Source of the DNA: Promethearchaeota archaeon
Lineage (GTDB): Archaea; Asgardarchaeota; Lokiarchaeia; Sigynarchaeales; SOKP01
Direction: 5' to 3'
Assembly (NCBI GenBank): GCA_016839905.1
Contig: JAEOTJ010000298.1
Coordinates: forward strand, 1-14,336
DNA length: 14,336 nt
Shown here: in pieces, positions 8,578 to 14,336 of the stretch
Position numbering within the stretch: the stretch's first letter is position 1
Layout: every line of letters starts with the position of its first letter
The notes under the pieces: generated by a model
Told to the model about the DNA's origin: nothing
The model's input: only the letters and a program-made list of their open reading frames with translations
Databases searched by the model: none
Position numbers and translations under genes: made by a program

Positions 8578-9854
8578 ATTGATTTTTTTTTAGCAAATAA
8601 CTCCTTTAATTCCCCCATTATGGCACCTCTTAAAGATAATGGTGAACCTCCTCTACTCTGAGCTGGATTTGTTTTGACACCTGATTGCGCTGGTGGTGTC
8701 AATGAAGGTGGGGGTTTTAAAGGAGGGGGGGAAGAGGCTGATGGAAGTGTTCCCTTCATTGCTGGCGCAGCTACAGGGCCTCTTTTTTGGAGCTCTCCAA
8801 CAGTATTATTAAGCTTGGTAATTCGGTCGTCCAGCTCTCCGTAATATTTCATCATTTTTTCGGACAGATTTATTACAGAATTTAGAGTTTTCTCTACTAT
8901 TTGACCCATTTCACTTAATTTAAGAGAGCTCGGATCAGTGAGAAACTCATTTTCCTTCATCATACTCTTCAAGGCTTTAGAGAATTTTGGCTCTTTTGAC
9001 AATGCTGAATAAATAGAGCTTAGATTTATATTATAATCAAGATCCTTCTCATTTAAGATTGATTCAACTTTACTTTTAACCAATTCAATATTTAGTAATA
9101 CTGCTGGCTCTTCTTGAATATCGGGATCGAATTTATGTAGGAATATTAAGATATAAGGACTTTCCTTAAACATTTCTAATATTTCAATGATTTTATTTAA
9201 ATAATCTAAACTCCGTTCATAATTATTAGAATCCTGTATATCTAAAACATAAATGATTAAATCTACATTTAAGAAATATTTCTCAGGCTCTGCTAAATAA
9301 TCTTCTATGTATCTTTGCTGCCCGCCAACATCCCATAAAACGATCTTGATATCATTAGTTATAATTTCCTGTCGATCTACAAATACTGTAGGTTCTAAAT
9401 GAACAAGATCGCTTAATCCAACATCACCTCCAAACTTTGAGATGATTGCAGTCTTTCCAGCATTGCTTAATCCAACAATCAACACCTTTTGCTCTGCTCC
9501 TTCGACAGAAATGGCTTTATCGTTCATTCTATCAATAAGTTGAGTGATACTGATGGTTTTCTTTAATTTTTCCTTAAAATCAGGTTCGTTTTCTAAAATT
9601 CGTTCACCTTTTAACTTATCCATGTTGGATAAATCCTCGAAAGGATTCTTTGGATCAAGAGTTAGTAGATCATTAATTTCCTTAAAATTAAAAATCTCCT
9701 CAATATACTCAGCGTCCTTTTTTTCCAAAAAGTTAAACGCTACGGGACTTAATTTTAGTAAATCATCAATCTTAGAAATTGAAAGGGTTTCTATGATATT
9801 TTCATCGAAGAATTTCAAAATTAGTTTGATATTTTCTTTCTTTTTTTTTGGCAT
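8574..9854 (-). CDS. Rag/Gtr-like small GTPase with helical N-terminus and proline-rich, WH2/DAD-like tail
   Basis: 426 residues. Residues 1-120 are helical with repeating I-x-DLL-x-L-x-P phrases. The GTPase core spans about 121-300: P-loop GLSNAGKT (128-135), switch I Thr156, WDVGGQ (174-179), HKFD (240-243) in place of NKxD, and SSIYS (279-283) as G5. HKxD and SIW/SIY are Rag/Gtr signatures. The switch-II Gln179 sits as in RagA (GGQ), not as Ras Gln61. A helix with coiled-coil character spans about 310-357, then a proline-rich tail 360-398 with PPPLKPPP, and a final amphipathic basic helix 408-424 (LRGAIMGELKELFAKKK). Proline tract plus such a helix recalls actin/profilin-binding WH2 or formin DAD tails, which is inference. 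It contains no cysteine, so no lipid-modified CAAX box. It probably switches between GDP and GTP in the cytoplasm, downstream of the sensor at 9969-11306. Confidence 0.88.
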   Translation of the reverse strand: MPKKKKENIKLILKFFDENIIETLSISKIDDLLKLSPVAFNFLEKKDAEYIEEIFNFKEINDLLTLDPKNPFEDLSNMDKLKGERILENEPDFKEKLKKTISITQLIDRMNDKAISVEGAEQKVLIVGLSNAGKTAIISKFGGDVGLSDLVHLEPTVFVDRQEIITNDIKIVLWDVGGQQRYIEDYLAEPEKYFLNVDLIIYVLDIQDSNNYERSLDYLNKIIEILEMFKESPYILIFLHKFDPDIQEEPAVLLNIELVKSKVESILNEKDLDYNINLSSIYSALSKEPKFSKALKSMMKENEFLTDPSSLKLSEMGQIVEKTLNSVINLSEKMMKYYGELDDRITKLNNTVGELQKRGPVAAPAMKGTLPSASSPPPLKPPPSLTPPAQSGVKTNPAQSRGGSPLSLRGAIMGELKELFAKKKSI

Positions 9855-9901
9855 TTTGAATCAGATTTGAATAATAGATAATTGAGTTATAAAAATTTAG
9901 A

Positions 9902-9909
9902 TTTTATAC
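9902..9909 (-). promoter_or_regulatory. Candidate TATA box for the GTPase gene
   Basis: On the minus strand GTATAAAA lies 48 nt before the ATG at 9854, which would give a leader of about 25 nt. It sits in the 114-nt gap after the sensor gene, so the GTPase and protease genes could have their own promoter as well as read-through. AT-richness makes chance matches likely. Confidence 0.3.
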
Positions 9910-9968
9910 AATCTCAATTTATTATTTAATAATATATGTTGTATTTATTATTTTATTTTTCTTAATAT

Positions 9969-11306
9969 TTAAGTGATTATACCTTTTTTTCGTAGAATTT
10001 CTTCATTTTTAATTCTATTAATTATCGTACCTAATTCCAAACCTATTGAGATCAGTAATTCTTGTTGCTTAATAGTAAGAGTTTTTTCTTCTTTTGAGAT
10101 TAAATTAATGGATCCTATGATGTTAAATTTTGAAAATAATGGGATGATTATTATAGAAATAAAATCTGATTCTTTTAAGATTTCTTTTTTATTTTCGGGA
10201 AAATTATCATTAAAGAGTGCTACTCCTTTAATGAAAATTAAATCATGAGGCTTTTCATCAATTTTTATAGATTTATTTTCATTAAGGTAAAATTCGGGAA
10301 TCCCTTTAAGGGCTTTAATTTCTGCTACATTATCATCCTCATTAATTAAATAAAGATAACATCCCTCATAATTAATATAATCCAAGAAAGGATCCATGAT
10401 ATCATTTAAAAACTTATTTAAATCCTCAGCTTGATTTCCGGTGGTTATAATTTGATTCAATAATTTAATATCTTTAATATGCTGCACGAGTATTTTCTGA
10501 GTTTCTCTCCTTAGTGTAATATCATGAAAAATGAATTGAATTAATTGTTGATTTTCTAAGTTGATTTCACTTGCACTTACTTCTAAAAATACTCTCTTAC
10601 CGTTAGATTTTTTCAAATTCATGTAGAGAGGAATTGATGTCTTTTTTTTTAAATATTTTTTAATCTCAATTTTAAATTCGTTATATTCCTTTGGATCAAC
10701 AATTTTTAGTTGAGAAGGGACAAGACCTATAATATCTTCACGAGGTTGTTCGAATAATTCTTCTGCCTTCTTGTTAACATCTACGATTATATCAAATTCC
10801 TTGTTTTGTATGAGGATGGCATCACGAGCACCCTTAAACAATGCTTGGTATCGATTTTCAGCCTCTTCTAAAGCTTTAATTGCTGGTTTAATCGAATTAT
10901 AAAATGAGAAAAAAAAAGACTCAATTTCAGATAACTTTTCCTCATCTCCTTCATGGTTTCTTACGTCATAATCAAAAGCAAGATAAGCATCCTCAATATC
11001 TAAAAATCCGCTTACAAAATTCTCCAAAAACTCCTTGGCTAAAGTGAATTTAATATCACTATTTATATCCATTATAATTGAAATTAAAAATGCTTCCTTT
11101 CCTCCTCTCGCATGCTTACTAGGTATTTTAAAATATAAATTTGCAGTTCTTAATCCTTCAAAAATATGAATAAAAAACTCATCCGGACGCATATCCATGA
11201 ATTGGGGAACCTTCTCTATTGAATCCTCATCTAGGGATTCTGGTGCTTTTAAAAATATTTTTGGACCGTAAGAAGGATCAAAACGACTAAGAATCAATGC
11301 ATCCAA
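9969..11306 (-). CDS. Longin-like/PAS/GAF sensor protein without output domain
   Basis: 445 residues from a TTG at 11306. No ATG occurs in frame between the upstream stop (TGA at 11315-11313) and this codon. A Shine-Dalgarno-like AAGTGA at 11318-11313 sits 6 nt before the TTG, supporting it. Residues 1-135 form an alpha/beta domain starting ILSRFDPSYGPKI, with a strand-rich LYFKIP then LISIIMDIN, most like longin/roadblock-type folds. A similar start occurs in the protein at 13929. Residues about 150-267 are a PAS domain (ALFKGARDAILIQN, then F-HDIT at its end), and 277-436 a GAF domain. No histidine kinase, receiver, cyclase or DNA-binding domain follows, so output is presumably by protein contact. 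It is followed on the same strand, 114 nt on, by the Rag/Gtr-like GTPase. Longin and roadblock domains are common regulators of such GTPases, so a sensor-to-GTPase link is a reasonable inference. Confidence 0.8.
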   Translation of the reverse strand: MDALILSRFDPSYGPKIFLKAPESLDEDSIEKVPQFMDMRPDEFFIHIFEGLRTANLYFKIPSKHARGGKEAFLISIIMDINSDIKFTLAKEFLENFVSGFLDIEDAYLAFDYDVRNHEGDEEKLSEIESFFFSFYNSIKPAIKALEEAENRYQALFKGARDAILIQNKEFDIIVDVNKKAEELFEQPREDIIGLVPSQLKIVDPKEYNEFKIEIKKYLKKKTSIPLYMNLKKSNGKRVFLEVSASEINLENQQLIQFIFHDITLRRETQKILVQHIKDIKLLNQIITTGNQAEDLNKFLNDIMDPFLDYINYEGCYLYLINEDDNVAEIKALKGIPEFYLNENKSIKIDEKPHDLIFIKGVALFNDNFPENKKEILKESDFISIIIIPLFSKFNIIGSINLISKEEKTLTIKQQELLISIGLELGTIINRIKNEEILRKKGIIT

Positions 11307-11312
11307 TTCTAT

Positions 11313-11318
11313 TCACTT
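11313..11318 (-). promoter_or_regulatory. Shine-Dalgarno-like AAGTGA that decides the TTG start of the sensor gene
   Basis: On the minus strand AAGTGA precedes the TTG at 11306 with 6 nt between. The same hexamer stands 5 nt before the ATG at 6518. It partly overlaps the in-frame upstream TGA. Confidence 0.45.
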
Positions 11319-11343
11319 TATTATATATTCATTATTCTAGAAT

Positions 11344-11352
11344 AAGTATAAA
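11344..11352 (-). promoter_or_regulatory. TATA box TTTATACTT for the sensor gene
   Basis: The minus-strand TTTATACTT lies 38 nt before the TTG at 11306. With usual spacing, transcription would begin near 11320, just before the AAGTGA ribosome site. It is the exact reverse complement of the element at 11368-11376. Confidence 0.5.
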
Positions 11353-11367
11353 GAGATAATTACAATA

Positions 11368-11376
11368 TTTATACTT
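11368..11376 (+). promoter_or_regulatory. TATA box TTTATACTT for the transglutaminase-like gene
   Basis: TTTATACTT lies 32 nt before the ATG at 11408, predicting a leader of about 10-14 nt with no Shine-Dalgarno. Together with 11344-11352 it forms a compact back-to-back promoter pair only 15 bases apart. Confidence 0.5.
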
Positions 11377-11407
11377 TTAATTTTCAAAAAAAGAGTAAAA
11401 ATTAATT

Positions 11408-12091
11408 ATGGAAAATAATCTTGAGAAATATCTAAAACCATCAGAATTTTTTAATTTTCATAATAAAAGAGTTAGGAATTTAGCAATAGAATTAACAAAA
11501 GACTTGAAATCCGATAGAGAGAAGGCTTCCGTTTTTTTCTATTATGTAAGGGATGAAATTAAATATAATATGATGATCTATATTCCTAAAATCCCCTCCA
11601 ATTTTAAGGCTTCGGTTACTTTGCTGAGAAAGTATGGTTTTTGCCTTTCTAAAGCAATTTTAATGGCCACAATGGCTAGAGCGGTCGGTATTCCTGCACG
11701 TGTGCATATTGTGGATATACTAAACCATAAAATTTCACAAAAAGTGGTTGATTTAATTGGAACTAAAGCCTTTTATGGTCATGGCTATGCAGAACTATAC
11801 ATCGATGGAAAATGGTTAAAATTTTCTCCTGTTTTTGACAAAGAATCAGCATTAAAAGGAGGTTTTCTTCCGATGACTGAATTTGATGGGGAACACGATG
11901 CAATTTTTCCACACTATGATAATGAGGGCAATCTTTTTGTGGAATACATAGGTGATAGAGGAACTCATATGGATATTGATTTAGAAGAGCTTGATAGGAT
12001 ATTTATTGAGAAGTATCATGAGTGGTACACGGATTTAAGTGGCTTTCAAGATAAACTTAAAAAGAATAAAGATACTAAAGAAAAGAAATAG
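11408..12091 (+). CDS. Cytoplasmic transglutaminase-like cysteine enzyme
   Basis: 227 residues with no signal peptide or membrane segment. The transglutaminase/papain-like core is clear: Cys79 in YGFCLSKA, followed by the helix and IPAR-VHIVD strand typical of the fold, His125 in YGHGYAELY with the W of DGKWLKFSP after it, and Asp144 in SPVFD. These supply the Cys-His-Asp triad. In prokaryotes this family includes proteases, peptidases and amide-processing enzymes as well as true cross-linkers, so the reaction is not determined. The C-terminus is a Lys-rich tail. The gene is followed after 14 nt by the DUF166 gene and probably shares its transcript. It begins at a clean ATG behind a TATA box. 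Confidence 0.85.
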   Translation: MENNLEKYLKPSEFFNFHNKRVRNLAIELTKDLKSDREKASVFFYYVRDEIKYNMMIYIPKIPSNFKASVTLLRKYGFCLSKAILMATMARAVGIPARVHIVDILNHKISQKVVDLIGTKAFYGHGYAELYIDGKWLKFSPVFDKESALKGGFLPMTEFDGEHDAIFPHYDNEGNLFVEYIGDRGTHMDIDLEELDRIFIEKYHEWYTDLSGFQDKLKKNKDTKEKK

Positions 12092-12095
12092 GGAG
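12091..12095 (+). promoter_or_regulatory. Shine-Dalgarno GGGAG for the DUF166 gene
   Basis: GGGAG starts at the last base of the preceding TAG stop and lies 10 nt before the ATT at 12106. It directly abuts the ATG at 12096, too close to serve that codon. This spacing argues for starting at 12106. Confidence 0.5.
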
Positions 12096-12105
12096 ATGTT
12101 AAAAA

Positions 12106-12855
12106 ATTAAAATTAAAATATTTTCTGATGGTAAATATGGAGATCGTGCAATATATGTTATTAAAAAGAAATTTCCTGATTCTGAACTTATTTTATTAAA
12201 AGAAGAAGATCCAACAATATTTTTGGATGAGGTAAAACTCGAGGATGAAGTGGAGGATGCGATTAAAAGGTCAGACTTACTAATTCTTTATGTAAGACAT
12301 CCCGATGTAGTATATGAAATATGTACTCGAGGAAAACCAACGATACTGGCAATTAATTTAGGATTAGGATTTTTAAATCAAGTAAAGGTCGAGTATCCTA
12401 ATGTTATTATGCCTATAAGTATGTGTAACGCTCTTCCCGATACCGGTATTAAAGTAATTGATAACTATTTTGATAAATTTGGGACTCCAATATACAAGAT
12501 TGAGTTAGATTATAACGAAAATAAGGTACCCCTTGTTAGGGATATAAGTTTATTAAGAGAAAGCCCGTGTGGGGCTTCAGAAGCGAGCATAAACCTTATA
12601 AAAGGACAAGAAGTAACCCCAAAAACGCTAAATGCTTTTGGCTTGAATGTTCGTCAAGAATGTCGCGAGCCAGTATCCCTTATTTTATCGCGCGATCTAA
12701 TGAGTGAATCATCAGGGGTTCAACATTTAATAAAAATTCTAGAAGCTATTGAAAAAGAAGATCCTTCATTATTCTTACCCGAAACGCCCTTAGGTAATTA
12801 TTTAACAGAAATGCGAAAGGATTATAACGAAACAAGATCAAAATTACCTTTTTGA
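12106..12855 (+). CDS. DUF166-family protein, apparent ATT start
   Basis: 249 residues if begun at ATT 12106. The reading frame upstream is open only to the TAA at 12100 and has no ATG or GTG; the first TTG (12223) would remove the conserved opening IKIFSDGKYGDRA. From 12106 the opening is KIKIFSDGKYGDRAIYVIK, a good DUF166 N-terminus. Other family signs are GKPTILAINLG, MCNALPDTG and the SPCGAS motif with Cys155. Cysteines at about 73, 107, 155 and 186 could bind metal or be catalytic, which is inference. DUF166 is found mainly in archaea; some database entries link it to thymidylate synthesis, which I cannot confirm from sequence. It follows the transglutaminase-like gene by 14 nt. Its stop abuts that of ftr: the six bases TGATCA (12853-12858) hold both stops. 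Confidence 0.8.
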   Translation: MKIKIFSDGKYGDRAIYVIKKKFPDSELILLKEEDPTIFLDEVKLEDEVEDAIKRSDLLILYVRHPDVVYEICTRGKPTILAINLGLGFLNQVKVEYPNVIMPISMCNALPDTGIKVIDNYFDKFGTPIYKIELDYNENKVPLVRDISLLRESPCGASEASINLIKGQEVTPKTLNAFGLNVRQECREPVSLILSRDLMSESSGVQHLIKILEAIEKEDPSLFLPETPLGNYLTEMRKDYNETRSKLPF

Positions 12856-13785
12856 TCAAGAGAAATAGCTTTCTTTTAACCCAAGTTCTCTCAAATAAAT
12901 CTTATACTTCCCCAATTTGCCACCATAATTGCCGGAGGAAATCTTAAGAAGTCCTTCCATATCAGAAATACCTTCAATGGTTTTTTGCATTGCATTCTTC
13001 ACATCCTGAAGTTCAATACCATTAAAAACTAATTCTGGAATTGATTTTACTCCCTCTGGTACTTCAAATTCACCTTTAGAAAGTTTATCTTTAAGCGTTG
13101 GACAAAAAGGATGGTTGGTAGATGGTCCAATTTCAGGATATTTAGCATCAGGGAGCACAGGCTTTGAACCTGCAGAACATACATCAAAGGTTGTGCAAAC
13201 ATTATCAAGCTCGGCTATGATCTTTACGCCTTCTCTCCCTATTTTAATTCCGGATTCGATAGAATCACATAATAACCATAAATTTCCTCCCATAACACCC
13301 GAAGCATAAGAGAGTTCTTCTTCAATTAAAAAATCATAGCCCATCATTATTGGTATGTTGATTAATTTTCGATTATATTTTTCTATAATCCACTCATATC
13401 CATCCCCACAATGCCCTACATTATCCATCATGTTAAATTTCATATCGCTCTTTGCGGGAAAATGGTCGAAAACTGCAGTTGTGGGTACCACGAGAATGCC
13501 TTGTCTCATCCTCCTTCCTAATTGTTCATAAAACTTCTTCGTCGCCTTGCGACCGGTTCCGGTTACCCATAGTTGGACGATTGCTCCGAGCCTCTCATCC
13601 ACAGTCTCCTTTTCCGTTAGCCACCTTACTATTCCTCCTTCAGCATCTCCAAAAACAGTCGAAGGTAAGGCCGTAAACGCATTTACAGCTCGATTTAAGA
13701 ATTCCGCATCTTCAGCGGTAACCATTATTTGAACGCAGAGCCCAGAGAAGCATTCACAATATATATCTTCTATTAATGCGACCAT
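12856..13785 (-). CDS. ftr: Formylmethanofuran:tetrahydromethanopterin N-formyltransferase
   Basis: 309 residues, close to the roughly 300 usual for Ftr. The enzyme moves the formyl group from formylmethanofuran to the pterin carrier, giving 5-formyl-tetrahydromethanopterin, in the cytoplasm; it is the second step of the archaeal methyl branch of the Wood-Ljungdahl pathway. Recognised segments: opening VALIEDIYCECF like the family's IEDTFAEAF; MVTA (21-24); CGDGYE (126-131); SGVMGGNLW (162-170); CSAGSKP (203-209); STNHPFCPT (222-230); and the C-terminal KISSGNYGGKLGKY (281-294), almost diagnostic. The start at ATG 13785 aligns with the family N-terminus. Local GC is higher than in its neighbours at about 13430-13700. 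The gene is transcribed convergently with DUF166 with no spacer, and divergently from the gene at 13929. Confidence 0.93.
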   Translation of the reverse strand: MVALIEDIYCECFSGLCVQIMVTAEDAEFLNRAVNAFTALPSTVFGDAEGGIVRWLTEKETVDERLGAIVQLWVTGTGRKATKKFYEQLGRRMRQGILVVPTTAVFDHFPAKSDMKFNMMDNVGHCGDGYEWIIEKYNRKLINIPIMMGYDFLIEEELSYASGVMGGNLWLLCDSIESGIKIGREGVKIIAELDNVCTTFDVCSAGSKPVLPDAKYPEIGPSTNHPFCPTLKDKLSKGEFEVPEGVKSIPELVFNGIELQDVKNAMQKTIEGISDMEGLLKISSGNYGGKLGKYKIYLRELGLKESYFS

Positions 13786-13813
13786 AATAATCCGGATAAT
13801 ATTAATATATATG

Positions 13814-13826
13814 ATAAATAGATATT
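13814..13826 (+). repeat. Direct repeat ATAAATAGATATT, copy 1
   Basis: This 13-mer recurs exactly at 13873-13885, 59 nt further on, in the 143-bp divergent intergenic region between ftr and the longin-like gene. It could be a regulator site, but AT-rich chance repeats are expected. Confidence 0.3.
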
Positions 13827-13872
13827 TTCTTGATATTACCTTAATTATTTAAGATCAATTAAAAATTTAAGA

Positions 13873-13885
13873 ATAAATAGATATT
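13873..13885 (+). repeat. Direct repeat ATAAATAGATATT, copy 2
   Basis: Second exact copy of the 13-mer at 13814-13826. It lies just before the candidate TATA box of the 13929 gene, where a repressor or activator might act. Confidence 0.3.
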
Positions 13886-13889
13886 AACC

Positions 13890-13899
13890 TTATAATATA
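13890..13899 (+). promoter_or_regulatory. Candidate TATA box for the 13929 gene
   Basis: TTATAATATA lies 30-39 nt before the ATG at 13929, predicting a leader of about 10 nt. The preceding bases AACC give a weak purine-poor BRE. Confidence 0.35.
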
Positions 13900-13928
13900 A
13901 TTTAAATTTAATGTAGAGAATAAAAAAA

Positions 13929-14336
13929 ATGTCACCTGTCGGAATTTTTCTTTTTGAAATTGACGACTCATTTGGTCCTAAAATTATTGCTGATTTTTAT
14001 TTGAGCTCTAAAAAGGTATCCCCCGAAGCTTTAAAGGAGCTTTCAGCGAAACATAAAAAGGATTTGATTGATGCTACTTATAAATCAGATGAATTTAGGT
14101 ATTATTCAAGCAAAATTGAAGCCAAATCTATAAATAAAGAACTTTATCTTGGTTTTATTTTAAACTTAGAAAAAGATCTCGTGTCATTAAAAAGTGTTTT
14201 TGAGAGTATTGAAAAAAAAATCATAGAAAATTACTCTAAAGACAAAAAAAAAATGGAAACCTTGCTTAAAAAAACTCTAAGTTCAATTTTAAGCCTAATG
14301 GAGAAATTAAAAGAACCTAAAATAATCCAAGAAAAA
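13929..14336 (+). CDS. Longin-like domain protein, 3' end outside window
   Basis: 136 codons are open from ATG 13929 to the window edge. The opening GIFLFEIDDSFGPKI parallels the start of the sensor at 9969-11306 (ILSRFDPSYGPKI). The later strand pair, RYYSSKIEAKS then ELYLGFILNLEKD, matches LYFKIP then AFLISIIMDINSD there, so both appear to share a longin/roadblock-like N-terminal domain. Residues about 95-136 are Lys-rich and helical, with coiled-coil character, and probably lead to a further domain outside the window. No catalytic motif is visible yet. It is divergent from ftr, with short intergenic DNA holding a direct repeat. Function is not determined; a regulatory or GTPase-partner role is inferred only from the shared domain. 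Confidence 0.7.
   Translation, partial: MSPVGIFLFEIDDSFGPKIIADFYLSSKKVSPEALKELSAKHKKDLIDATYKSDEFRYYSSKIEAKSINKELYLGFILNLEKDLVSLKSVFESIEKKIIENYSKDKKKMETLLKKTLSSILSLMEKLKEPKIIQEK

Noticed and set aside
8574..8600. CAAX prenylation box at the GTPase C-terminus
   Set aside because: The protein ends KKKSI and contains no cysteine.
9544..10248. Plus-strand reading frames at 9544-9870 and 9973-10248
   Set aside because: They are antisense to the GTPase and sensor genes, rich in Phe/Ser/Ile as expected for reverse reading of Lys/Glu-rich coding DNA.
10490..10560. Histidine-kinase H-box after the PAS domain of the sensor
   Set aside because: The HDITLRRETQ sequence is the normal end of a PAS domain, and no ATP-binding kinase domain follows.
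12223..12855. DUF166 start at TTG 12223
   Set aside because: It would delete the conserved IFSDGKYGDRA opening that is in frame directly upstream and preceded by a ribosome site.
13115..13732. Three plus-strand reading frames inside ftr
   Set aside because: They are antisense to a strongly conserved enzyme; they persist only because local GC is higher and stops are rarer.

Overview
The window is AT-rich (roughly 25-30% GC by eye) and most likely comes from an Asgard archaeon, probably of the Lokiarchaeia type. Three things point there: a Rag/Gtr-type small GTPase with a proline-rich tail, two proteins sharing an N-terminal longin/roadblock-like domain with a GPKI motif, and an archaeal C1 enzyme, formylmethanofuran:tetrahydromethanopterin formyltransferase (Ftr). 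Leaders are short and AT-rich, with TTTATACTT-like TATA boxes. Several genes lack an obvious ATG start (one TTG, one apparent ATT). No rRNA, tRNA, CRISPR array, transposase or integrase is visible.

Positions 1-6037 (minus strand) hold two tandem paralogous secreted lipase-like proteins. Each has a basic N-terminus plus signal/membrane segment, then an alpha/beta-hydrolase domain with a HSMGG nucleophile elbow, then about 112-residue Ig-like repeats with an Asp/Gly motif. The copy at 1-3681 has about 520 extra residues between hydrolase and repeats and runs off the left edge. The copy at 3971-6037 is complete and ends in an acidic/proline linker, a transmembrane helix and a basic tail. A third cell-surface protein, on the plus strand at 6518-7909, has a carbohydrate-binding-like N-terminal region and a similar C-terminal anchor.

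Positions 8002-11306 (minus strand) hold the most interesting cluster. Transcription order is: a longin-like/PAS/GAF sensor without an output domain; a Rag/Gtr-like GTPase with helical N-terminal extension, coiled coil, proline-rich tail and terminal WH2- or DAD-like basic helix; and a CPBP-family membrane protease homologue whose start overlaps the GTPase stop by 4 nt (ATGA). This suggests a sensor-GTPase-membrane protein module. A divergent promoter with mirror-image TATA boxes separates it from the next plus-strand unit.

Positions 11408-12855 (plus strand) encode a cytoplasmic transglutaminase-like cysteine enzyme and a DUF166-family protein, 14 nt apart. The DUF166 gene has no ATG in its frame: it begins at ATT, or there is a one-base homopolymer error. 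Its stop codon abuts that of the convergent ftr gene (12856-13785) with no bases between. At the right edge a plus-strand gene begins (13929 onward) whose N-terminus resembles the longin-like domain of the 9969-11306 sensor. Ftr is a step of the tetrahydromethanopterin branch of the Wood-Ljungdahl pathway, expected in Lokiarchaeia.
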